A DNA stretch of 7,997 bases from Alkanindiges sp. (GTDB taxonomy: Bacteria; Pseudomonadota; Gammaproteobacteria; Pseudomonadales; Moraxellaceae): contig JASLIR010000158.1 in the NCBI GenBank assembly GCA_030152125.1, positions 1 through 7,997 of the forward strand, given 5' to 3'. The notes beneath the pieces were generated by a model. That model saw nothing but the letters and a program-made list of their open reading frames with translations, searched no databases and was not told the DNA's origin. Positions 1 to 5,019 of this stretch are shown here, one piece after another. Both the position numbers and the translations under genes were made by a program. Within the stretch, counting starts at the first letter, position 1; each line of letters opens with the position of its first letter.

Positions 1-1
1 G

Positions 2-272
2 TTGATCTTGCTTTAAGAATAATCAATTTTATCACTCATAAATTTACTTAAACTTGTTTTTAAATAGATTTACCAGCCACTAAGCCAGCATGATTCGCAT
101 AGGGTACCAAATCAAAAGCCAAAAAAGTGGCTTGCGTAACAAGCCACTTTTTGGGCTTTTGATTCTGTACCATATGCGAATCATGCTGGCTTCCTGGTTG
201 GTAAATTTATTTAAAAACAAGTTTAAGTAAATTTGTGAATGATAAAATTGACTACTCTTAAAGCAAGATCAA
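2..272. repeat. Long imperfect palindrome (133-base arms, 5-base spacer)
   Basis: Position i on the left pairs with position 274-i on the right: arm 2-134 is the reverse complement of arm 140-272, with spacer CGTAA at 135-139. I aligned the arms base by base. They have the same length, no indels, and 12 mismatches (at 19, 22, 35, 39, 67, 76, 80, 81, 102, 108, 109 and 121), which is 121/133 or about 91% identity. In plus-strand RNA three mismatches (39, 67, 76) become G-U pairs; in minus-strand RNA three others (19, 22, 35) do. The outermost arm is GATCTTGCTTTAAGA at 4-18 against 256-270. The left end touches the window edge. G1 and G273 do not pair, so the palindrome may or may not extend further left. 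No open reading frame of note lies inside. It resembles a foldback or MITE-like element, but no target-site duplication can be checked here. Confidence 0.93.
121..152. terminator. Terminator-like hairpin at the apex of the palindrome
   Basis: The innermost stem is AGTGGCTTG (126-134) against CAAGCCACT (140-148) with loop CGTAA. It is flanked by an A-tract (121-125) on the left and a T-tract (149-152) on the right. On either strand this gives a GC-rich stem followed by Us, the shape of a bidirectional intrinsic terminator. Whether it ends transcription of a gene to the left of the window, or is only the tip of the larger inverted repeat, cannot be told from here. Confidence 0.6.
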
Positions 273-393
273 GCGCCAAATTTTCGGATGCCTACGGCAA
301 CCAAAAACTGGTCTTTGATTTTTATATAAATATTTGGTTGTTGTGGATCAAAAAAATCCAAGGTGTAAAATTACCTTCGTAAGCGAGGGCAAT
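273..393. other. AT-rich intergenic spacer, no gene seen
   Basis: I find no convincing coding region, RNA gene or promoter between the palindrome and the tRNA terminator. Only small inverted repeats are visible: CAACCAAA (298-305) against TTTGGTTG (333-340), and a TGGAT/ATCCA pair around 344-360. With the palindrome, this makes the first 393 bases gene-free. Confidence 0.6.
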
Positions 394-425
394 AAAAAAG
401 CCCTGAATTATATTCAGGGCTTTTT
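394..425 (-). terminator. Intrinsic terminator of tRNA-Asn copy 1
   Basis: The stem GCCCTGAAT (400-408) pairs with ATTCAGGGC (412-420) around a three-base loop. A's at 394-399 and T's at 421-425 flank it. Read on the minus strand it lies seven bases past the tRNA 3' end and gives a strong stem followed by a U-run. It is also symmetrical enough to act on the plus strand. The same element is repeated at 3804-3835. Confidence 0.88.
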
Positions 426-432
426 AGAATTT

Positions 433-508
433 TGGCTCTCCAACCTGGGCTCGAACCAGGGACACACGGATTAACAGTCCGTTGCTCTACCGACTGAGCT
501 ATTGGAGA
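433..508 (-). tRNA. tRNA-Asn (anticodon GTT), copy 1
   Basis: The minus-strand product is 76 nt with an encoded CCA end. The acceptor stem TCTCCAA pairs with TTGGAGA, followed by discriminator G and CCA. The D arm contains AGCTCAGTCGGTAGAGC. The anticodon stem ACGGA/TCCGT encloses loop CTGTTAA, giving anticodon GTT, which reads Asn codons. The T arm carries TTCGAGC. It has its own promoter (525-553) and terminator (394-425), so it is a monocistronic unit lying downstream of the aminotransferase gene. The mature sequence is identical to copy 2 at 3843-3918. A37 next to the anticodon is the position that carries t6A in this tRNA family. Confidence 0.98.
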
Positions 509-524
509 ACAGTTGGTGATGCGC

Positions 525-553
525 ATTTTAGGGAGAAGGTGAGGATCGGTCAA
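525..553 (-). promoter_or_regulatory. Promoter of tRNA-Asn copy 1
   Basis: On the minus strand there is a -35 TTGACC (548-553), a 17-base spacer and a -10 TAAAAT (525-530), then a GC-rich GCGC discriminator. This is the usual layout of a stable-RNA promoter under stringent control. The -35 hexamer and spacing match those of copy 2, although the spacer sequences differ, which supports function. Confidence 0.82.
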
Positions 554-595
554 GCATTTTTCTTTAAAAAAGATTTAAATGCTCAAATCCTCACC
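538..595. other. Compound stem-loop between aminotransferase gene and tRNA-Asn
   Basis: Outer stem GGTGAGGAT (538-546) pairs with ATCCTCACC (587-595). After an internal loop, AGCATTT (553-559) pairs with AAATGCT (577-583), and TCTTT (561-565) pairs with AAAGA (569-573) around AAA. On the minus strand it starts 22 bases past the aminotransferase stop codon. It has no U-run after it, so it is not a standard terminator. Its distal half overlaps the -35 and spacer of the tRNA promoter. It may protect the mRNA 3' end or act as a weak or Rho-aided terminator; the role is inferred. Confidence 0.6.
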
Positions 596-617
596 AACCT
601 TATTTGCACACAATCAA

Positions 618-1856
618 TTATTTACCAGCGGCACGGTCTGCAGCTACGGATTCAATGGCTGCATCAACGCCGTCAATGCCATCAGCAGCTTCTTTAATGC
701 GGTTTAAGGCATCTACCAGCGTGCTATCCGCTGTTGCATAGGAAATACGCATGTAGCCACCCAAGCCGAATGCATCGCCAGGTACTACCGCAACACCGGT
801 TTTATCCAGCAACCAGTCAGCAAATTCGGTACAGGATTTCAGGCCCAGCGCACGAATTAACGGACGGACAGAAGCATAGGCGTAAAAGGCACCATCAGCT
901 GGCAAGCAGCTAATGCCCTTAATGGCATTCAGGCCATCAACAACCAGGTCATGACGGCGCTTGAATGCTTCAATCATCGGCTGCAGTACATCCTGCGGGC
1001 CATTTAAAGCAGCTTCTGCAGCAACCTGACTGATAGAGGTCGGGTTGGAGGTGGACTGTGACTGCACTTTGGTCATGGCCTTGATGATGGTAGCAGGGCC
1101 AGCAGCATAGCCAATACGCCAGCCAGTCATGGCATAAGCCTTGGAAACACCATTTAATACCAGGGTACGGTCATACAGGTCTGGTGCAACGTTCACAATG
1201 TTGTAAAAGTCACCGCTCCAGCGGATTGGCTCGTACATATCATCAGAAGCCACATATACCTGTGGATGACGGCGCAGTACTTCTGCCAGTGCTTCAAGTT
1301 CCTCTTTGGTGTAAATCATGCCCGTCGGGTTGGATGGGCTGTTTAATACCACCAGTTTGGTTTTTGGGGTGATGGCAGCTTCCAGCTGTTCAGCAGTAAT
1401 CTTGAAACGCTGATCTTCACCACATTTTACAATCACTGGCACGCCTTCAGCGATCAGCACCATATCCGGGTAGCTTACCCAGTAAGGTGCAGGGATGATC
1501 ACTTCATCGCCTTTGTCAATAAAAGCCAAAGCCAGGTTGAAAAAGCTTTGCTTGCCGCCACAGGAAACCAGAATCTGGTTTGGCTGGTAATCCAGGTTAT
1601 TGTCGCGTTTGAACTTGGCAATAATGGCCTTTTTCAGGCTGGCAGTACCGTCTACGGCGGTGTATTTGGTAAAGCCGTTATTAATTGCCGCAATAGCAGC
1701 GTCTTTAATGTGCTGTGGGGTGTCAAAGTCTGGCTCACCTGCGCCAAGGCCAATAATATTATGGCCAGCGGCTTTCAGTTCGGCTGCTTTGTTGGTAACG
1801 GCTAGCGTTGGAGACGGTTTGATTGAATTAACACGGTCAGACAGACGTACGTCCAC
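618..1856 (-). CDS. aspC: Class I PLP-dependent aminotransferase, aspartate aminotransferase type
   Basis: This is a cytosolic fold-type I transaminase. It probably interconverts aspartate plus 2-oxoglutarate with oxaloacetate plus glutamate, linking the TCA cycle to amino-acid synthesis. From the GTG start it has 412 residues. Visible landmarks are GLGAGEPDFDTP near the N-terminus, NPTG (residues 176-179), the cofactor-ring Asp and PLP-phosphate Tyr in SDDMYEPI (D205, Y208), the Schiff-base lysine in NGVSKAYAMTGWRIGY (K239), and the substrate-carboxylate arginine in YMRISY (R370). I prefer GTG at 1856 because AAGGA (1866-1870) sits nine bases upstream. The in-frame ATG at 1934 would add 26 residues not typical of the family and would run through a strong hairpin. 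The Ala-rich tail after about residue 390 is slightly longer than usual. Another alpha-amino-acid substrate cannot be excluded, so the symbol is family-level. Confidence 0.92.
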   Translation of the reverse strand: MDVRLSDRVNSIKPSPTLAVTNKAAELKAAGHNIIGLGAGEPDFDTPQHIKDAAIAAINNGFTKYTAVDGTASLKKAIIAKFKRDNNLDYQPNQILVSCGGKQSFFNLALAFIDKGDEVIIPAPYWVSYPDMVLIAEGVPVIVKCGEDQRFKITAEQLEAAITPKTKLVVLNSPSNPTGMIYTKEELEALAEVLRRHPQVYVASDDMYEPIRWSGDFYNIVNVAPDLYDRTLVLNGVSKAYAMTGWRIGYAAGPATIIKAMTKVQSQSTSNPTSISQVAAEAALNGPQDVLQPMIEAFKRRHDLVVDGLNAIKGISCLPADGAFYAYASVRPLIRALGLKSCTEFADWLLDKTGVAVVPGDAFGLGGYMRISYATADSTLVDALNRIKEAADGIDGVDAAIESVAADRAAGK

Positions 1857-1865
1857 GGCGGGGGT

Positions 1866-1873
1866 TCCTTCTT
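1866..1873 (-). promoter_or_regulatory. Ribosome binding site deciding the aspC start
   Basis: The minus strand reads AAGAAGGA here, nine bases before GTG at 1856. No comparable Shine-Dalgarno sequence precedes the alternative ATG at 1934, so this site supports the shorter protein. Confidence 0.75.
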
Positions 1874-1904
1874 GGGATTGAACACAAAAAACAGCATATG
1901 ATAG

Positions 1905-1925
1905 CCCATTATTCAGAATAATGGG
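1905..1925 (-). promoter_or_regulatory. Perfect 9-bp hairpin in the aspC leader
   Basis: CCCATTATT (1905-1913) and AATAATGGG (1917-1925) pair perfectly around a three-base loop. On the minus strand it lies between the oxidase stop codon (1957) and the aspC start (1856). No U-run follows directly; a T-run (on the minus strand) comes only after 14 more bases, so it could be a weak terminator for the oxidase or a leader structure or operator for aspC. A possible -35 TTGGCA (1934-1939) precedes it, with an 18-base gap to TGAATA (1910-1915), which is only weak promoter evidence. Confidence 0.6.
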
Positions 1926-1956
1926 GCAATCCATGCCAATATTTTATGGCTTAAGT

Positions 1957-3357
1957 CTATGATTGTGGGTAATAGCTTTGCCATAACTTGTTAGAAAATT
2001 TGTTGTCGGGATCAACCTGCTTTTTTAGCTTAAAAAATTCAGCAGCATTCGGATAACCCTTCAGGAATTGTGCCGGTGTTGCATGAATCTGATAGGGTAA
2101 ATAAAAAGTGCCATTACAGGCCAGGGCTGCATCAATAAGCTGCTGTGTCCACAGGCGTACTTTGTCATTTTCTCCTTCTTTTTTAAGCTGCTCATAAAAA
2201 ATCACAAAGGAAAATACATCCTGCCTGGCCCAGGCCAGCAGGCTGCCGGGGTCTTTAAGGGTATGGCGGATGGAAATATTCAGCACATTCACATCATGCT
2301 TTTTGAGAATTGCAATCAGCTGCGGATAGAAAGACTCAAACTGATCCACCGGGATAAAATATTCCTGTAGTACATAAACTGCCTTGTCCGTGTCTTTGGG
2401 CTTTATTTCATCGGTATTGTAACTGGCCTCATAATTACGCCATACCACCGGATTACCACGGTAGCGCAGGGGATCAATCACTGACTGGCGCAGTTTTTTA
2501 CCAAGCTTGCCATGCGTAACCAGCTCCAGCAAAAGTTGCTGCTTGCGGTAGTCTGCATCCAGTGGTTGTAAGCGCTGCTGGATGGTAAGAGGCGCTTGTG
2601 TGCTGCGGAAGGTAATCGCCCTGACAGTGTCATAATTGTCAGGGTAAATCGTTGCATTATGAAAAATTGCGCTTTTGTCTGGTTGAATACGGTTGAAAAA
2701 GTATGACTTGTAACTATGCAGCGGTATGGTTTTATCAAACCTTTGAATTTTTGTATTGTCAGTCAGTTGCAGGGTTACTTCACTAATAATACCCAGGGCA
2801 CCATAACCACCAATTGCGCCATAAAATAATTCTGCTTGCTGTGTAGGGCTGGCCAGCACGGTTTTTCCATCGGCCAGAATCACTGTAATGCTTTTTACGC
2901 TGCCGATGATGGGTGTTGCACCTACATAGCGGCCATGTACATTCACACTCAGCGAGCCGCCTACCGTAAAATTGGCGTAGGTTTGCATAATACTGACCGA
3001 CAGGTTTTAAGGATCAATATATTCCTGTACTTCGCGCCAGCTGATGCCACTTTGTACCGTAATAGTTTTATCTGCCAGGGAGAAGCCGGTTACCTTGTTG
3101 TAGTGGCGCATGTCGATGTGCAGGGAGTTTTCCAGTGCGGTTTGACCGCCCATACTGTAGCGTGCGCCGCCAATAGAAACCTTGCCATTAAAGCCGGCAA
3201 CCGCCTGGCTAATCTCGGATTCCTGCGTAGGCTGGATGCTTTGCTGCACCAGCGTGCTGCTAAGCTGGCCAAAGCTGTCAGTAATTTTTTCGCTGCCACT
3301 GGCCTGACCCAACATAAATTGCACTGTCAGCAGGCAGCATAATAGGTAAACTCTCAT
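1957..3357 (-). pseudogene. FAD-binding oxidase (ALO/GULO-like), interrupted by one in-frame TAA
   Basis: The frame from ATG at 3357 to TAG at 1957 has 465 sense codons, broken only by TAA at 3007-3009 (codon 117). The first part starts with a hydrophobic stretch resembling a signal peptide (about residues 1-21), then VSIGGARYSMGGQ (60-72), an FAD-binding (PCMH-type) motif. After the stop, the same frame resumes with MQTYANFTVGGSLSVNVHGR (124-143), the rest of the FAD pocket, and ends with QVDPDNKFSNKLW, a motif typical of sugar-lactone oxidase-like enzymes. No covalent-FAD His is seen in the GGARYS motif. The stop splits the FAD domain, so neither fragment should work alone. An internal restart at ATG 2988 has no clear Shine-Dalgarno. 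It could be a fresh nonsense mutation, a sequencing error, or readthrough. The substrate is unknown. Confidence 0.85.
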
Positions 3358-3541
3358 TTTTAAATGCTTTTATAATCATATCTAAGGTGTAATTTAGCAG
3401 TAATCCTGCCATTTATCAGCCGAAATTGTTTAGCTGTTTATAGCTGTAAGAAAAAATAAATCACGAGAGAAGGTTAAAATCACTGCGCAAGTGCGCTGAA
3501 CTGCTTTAAAATAGACTTAATTGTAAGATTGAGTGCAGAAG
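3358..3541. other. Divergent intergenic region, no gene seen
   Basis: This AT-rich gap separates the minus-strand oxidase from the plus-strand small ORF. It holds a short tandem TAGCTGTTTA/TAGCTGTAAG (3431-3450) and a tight GCGCA-AG-TGCGC palindrome (3485-3496). TAAAAT at 3507-3512 could be a -10 for the small ORF, but I see no good -35. No clear Shine-Dalgarno precedes the oxidase ATG. Confidence 0.5.
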
Positions 3542-3712
3542 ATGAGTGCAGGGCAAAGCAATAAGGTAAAAGTGCAATTACCTTTTCCCGTAAAAGTAGA
3601 GAATGTGCCAAACAGTGACCAGCAGTATGGTACTGAGCAAAAGCCTGAGCGGGTGTATGCGTCCAAGCGTGTACCGCCTTATGGTACACGTCGCTCCATG
3701 GGTAAGCGTTAG
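3542..3712 (+). CDS. Small basic hypothetical protein, 56 aa
   Basis: The ORF runs from ATG at 3542 to TAG at 3710-3712 and encodes 56 residues beginning MSAGQSNKVK. I do not recognise the family. The N-terminal part has LPFPVKVENVP, the middle is polar (SDQQYGTEQ), and the last 20 residues (37-56) contain seven Lys/Arg and no acidic residue, which suggests contact with nucleic acid or ribosome-like partners. There is no signal peptide or membrane segment. A stop at 3530 limits the 5' end; GTG at 3533 is a possible alternative start. The ribosome binding site is weak (GCAGAAG directly before ATG). A textbook terminator follows 30 bases after the stop, which is the best argument that this is a real transcribed gene. 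Confidence 0.62.
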   Translation: MSAGQSNKVKVQLPFPVKVENVPNSDQQYGTEQKPERVYASKRVPPYGTRRSMGKR

Positions 3713-3742
3713 GCTAAACCGGTTTAACCAGCTGACTAAATT

Positions 3743-3771
3743 AGCCCATCCGCACCAGGATGGGCTTTTTT
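3743..3771 (+). terminator. Intrinsic terminator of the small ORF
   Basis: AGCCCATCC (3743-3751) pairs with GGATGGGCT (3758-3766) around a six-base loop, followed by a T-run to 3771. It closes the plus-strand small gene and lies back to back with the minus-strand tRNA terminator 32 bases further on. A palindrome TAAACCGGTTTA (3715-3726) precedes it. Confidence 0.9.
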
Positions 3772-3803
3772 ATGGCTAGTTTTTATGGAAAGTCTTAAGC
3801 AAT

Positions 3804-3835
3804 AAAAAAGCCCTGAATTATATTCAGGGCTTTTT
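3804..3835 (-). terminator. Intrinsic terminator of tRNA-Asn copy 2
   Basis: It is identical to the copy 1 terminator: GCCCTGAAT (3810-3818) against ATTCAGGGC (3822-3830), with A and T tracts on either side. Confidence 0.88.
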
Positions 3836-3842
3836 AGAATCT

Positions 3843-3918
3843 TGGCTCTCCAACCTGGGCTCGAACCAGGGACACACGGATTAACAGTCCGTTGCTCTAC
3901 CGACTGAGCTATTGGAGA
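3843..3918 (-). tRNA. tRNA-Asn (anticodon GTT), copy 2
   Basis: This 76-nt tRNA with encoded CCA is identical in its mature part to copy 1: acceptor TCTCCAA/TTGGAGA, anticodon loop CTGTTAA, T loop TTCGAGC. It is monocistronic, with a promoter at 3935-3963 and a terminator at 3804-3835. A second copy presumably raises the dose of tRNA-Asn. It lies downstream of fpr on the same strand, but fpr has its own terminator in between. Confidence 0.98.
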
Positions 3919-3934
3919 ACAGTTGGTGATGCGC

Positions 3935-3963
3935 ATTCTAGGGATGCTGCGTCATCTGGTCAA
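3935..3963 (-). promoter_or_regulatory. Promoter of tRNA-Asn copy 2
   Basis: The minus strand shows -35 TTGACC (3958-3963), 17-base spacer and -10 TAGAAT (3935-3940), then a GCGC discriminator. It differs from copy 1 by one base in the -10 and by a different spacer. Confidence 0.84.
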
Positions 3964-4002
3964 TACCTTTATGTGGAAAAATATCGCTTTAATGTTCAAA
4001 AG

Positions 4003-4030
4003 TTGCTTTTTTAAACTGATTTTGTATAAA
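4003..4030 (+). promoter_or_regulatory. Possible plus-strand promoter antisense to fpr
   Basis: TTGCTT (4003-4008), a 16-base spacer and TATAAA (4025-4030) form a sigma70-like pair in the AT-rich gap between tRNA-Asn copy 2 and fpr. No plus-strand gene follows before trmO. In AT-rich DNA such matches arise by chance, so this is weak. Confidence 0.25.
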
Positions 4031-4094
4031 CAGTATTCAGCGTGAAAAATTTGCTGATATTTTGTTCAACCTGTTGATTCATAAATGTAAATAG

Positions 4095-4124
4095 AAAATA
4101 AAAGGGAGCCGTTGAGGCTCCCTT
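4095..4124 (-). terminator. Intrinsic terminator of fpr
   Basis: GGGAGCC (4104-4110) pairs with GGCTCCC (4116-4122) around a five-base loop. On the minus strand it is followed by TTTTATTTTC, about 20 bases after the fpr stop codon. Confidence 0.9.
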
Positions 4125-4142
4125 CAAGCATGCGGCATTAAA

Positions 4143-4922
4143 TTACTTTTCTACGAAAGCACGCTCAATCACATAATCACCCATCACGCCCATACGAGGG
4201 GATTCCTTCAGGCCAGATGCATCCAGCAGGGCACATACATCTTTCAGAAAAGCTGGGCTACCACACAGCATGGCGCGGTCAGTTTCCGGATTAAAAGGTG
4301 GCAGGCCAATCTTTTCAAACAGGGCGCCGGTTTCAATCGCGGTTGTTACACGGCCCTGGGTATGGAAAGGTTCACGGGTAACGGTTGGGTAATAAATCAG
4401 TTTGTTTTTAATACCCAGCTCTTCAAAGAACTCGTTATTAGGCAGTTCATCGTGAATCAGATCCTGATAGGCCAGTTCACTGACCAGGCGGGTACCATGC
4501 ACCAGAATCACTTTCTCGTATTTTTCATAGGTTTCCGGGTCACGGATTAGCGCCAGGAATGGTGCCAGTCCGGTACCGCTGGACAGCATATACAGGTTTT
4601 TACCCGGCAGCAGATCATCATGTACCAGCGTGCCTGTCGGCTTTTTGCTAATCAGGATCTCGTCGCCAACCTGTACTTTTTGCAGGATAGAGGTCAGTGG
4701 CCCGTCCTGTACCTTAATGGAAAAGAACTCCAGTTCTTCTTCATAATTGGCACTGGCGATAGAGTAGGCACGCATTAATGGCTTGCCATTAACCTCTAAA
4801 CCTATCATCACAAACTGACCATTCTTGAAACGTAAACCTACATCGCGCGTGGTTTTAAAGCTAAATAAGGTATCATTCCAATGGTGAACGTGAGTGATTT
4901 TCTCTACATTAAAGGCGGCCAT
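4143..4922 (-). CDS. fpr: Ferredoxin/flavodoxin--NADP+ reductase
   Basis: This is a cytosolic FAD enzyme that passes electrons between NADP(H) and ferredoxin or flavodoxin, used for reductive biosynthesis, iron-sulfur supply and oxidative-stress responses. The 259-residue length is usual for bacterial Fpr (subclass I/II, proteobacterial). The N-terminal FAD domain contains RAYSIAS (51-57), where Arg and Tyr-Ser contact FAD. The NADP domain has SSGTGLAPF (114-122), VHGTR (141-145) and CGSPAFLKD (220-228). It ends in YVIERAFVEK, the C-terminal extension typical of proteobacterial Fpr. ATG at 4922 is preceded by GAGAGC, a modest ribosome binding site. It is transcribed away from trmO and has its own terminator, so it appears to be a single-gene unit. 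No SoxS-type site is claimed. Confidence 0.96.
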   Translation of the reverse strand: MAAFNVEKITHVHHWNDTLFSFKTTRDVGLRFKNGQFVMIGLEVNGKPLMRAYSIASANYEEELEFFSIKVQDGPLTSILQKVQVGDEILISKKPTGTLVHDDLLPGKNLYMLSSGTGLAPFLALIRDPETYEKYEKVILVHGTRLVSELAYQDLIHDELPNNEFFEELGIKNKLIYYPTVTREPFHTQGRVTTAIETGALFEKIGLPPFNPETDRAMLCGSPAFLKDVCALLDASGLKESPRMGVMGDYVIERAFVEK

Positions 4923-4958
4923 GAAGCTCTCATCGATATAACTAAAACAGATACCTAT

Positions 4959-4967
4959 TTTATAGCA
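4959..4967 (-). promoter_or_regulatory. Extended -10 promoter candidate for fpr
   Basis: The minus strand reads TGC followed by TATAAA, an extended -10 element, placing a start site roughly 30 bases before the fpr ATG. The -35 at the right distance (CAGTTT) is poor, which is common when an extended -10 is present. Confidence 0.4.
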
Positions 4968-4985
4968 AAGTGATTCCCGTTAAAC

Positions 4986-4997
4986 TGAATTAATTCA
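4986..4997. promoter_or_regulatory. 12-bp perfect palindrome between fpr and trmO
   Basis: TGAATTAATTCA is its own reverse complement and sits in the 97-base gap between the divergent genes, about 20 bases upstream of the fpr -10 candidate. It could be an operator, but it is short and AT-rich. Confidence 0.3.
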
Positions 4998-5008
4998 ATT
5001 GTGTTTAT

Positions 5009-5013
5009 AAGGA
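5009..5013 (+). promoter_or_regulatory. Ribosome binding site deciding the trmO start
   Basis: AAGGA lies six bases before ATG at 5020 but only three before the adjacent in-frame GTG at 5017, so ATG is the better start. Confidence 0.75.
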
Positions 5014-5019
5014 AAAGTG

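Larger units (their letters stand above)
389..534. repeat. Direct repeat, copy 1 (tRNA-Asn locus)
   Basis: These 146 bases recur at 3799-3944 in the same orientation, offset 3410. There are only two differences (T431/C3841 and T528/C3938), and both lie outside the mature tRNA. The repeat covers the terminator, the tRNA and the -10 region. Flanking sequence differs apart from the -35 hexamer. The unit looks like a duplicated tRNA transcription unit, perhaps kept uniform by gene conversion. Confidence 0.95.
3799..3944. repeat. Direct repeat, copy 2 (tRNA-Asn locus)
   Basis: This is the partner of 389-534, same orientation, 144 of 146 bases identical. Together the copies bracket about 3.4 kb that includes aspC, the broken oxidase and the small ORF. 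Confidence 0.95.

Noticed and set aside
2..272. Palindrome arms as a CRISPR repeat pair or insertion-sequence terminal repeats with a transposase
   Set aside because: There is no spacer-repeat periodicity, and only five bases separate the arms, so no transposase gene can lie between them.
298..340. CAACCAAA/TTTGGTTG inverted repeat as a terminator
   Set aside because: The 8-bp AT-rich arms are 27 bases apart and no T-run follows; probably chance in an AT-rich spacer.
371..553. Minus-strand ORF of 60 residues over tRNA-Asn copy 1 (a sister ORF at 3736-3936)
   Set aside because: Both are translations through the tRNA, its promoter and terminator; the matching peptides only reflect the repeated tRNA sequence.
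2836..3342. 168-residue plus-strand ORF opposite the oxidase gene
   Set aside because: It is antisense to a frame with clear FAD-oxidase motifs; it has no recognisable domain and its length is explained by codon bias in the opposite strand.
3007..3357. Oxidase N-terminal fragment as an independent small exported protein
   Set aside because: It ends in the middle of the FAD-binding domain, and the same frame continues with the rest of the domain after one stop codon, so it is a fragment of a broken gene.
3485..3496. GCGCA-AG-TGCGC palindrome as an operator
   Set aside because: Two-base loop and 5-bp arms are too short to argue for a site, and no promoter fits around it well.
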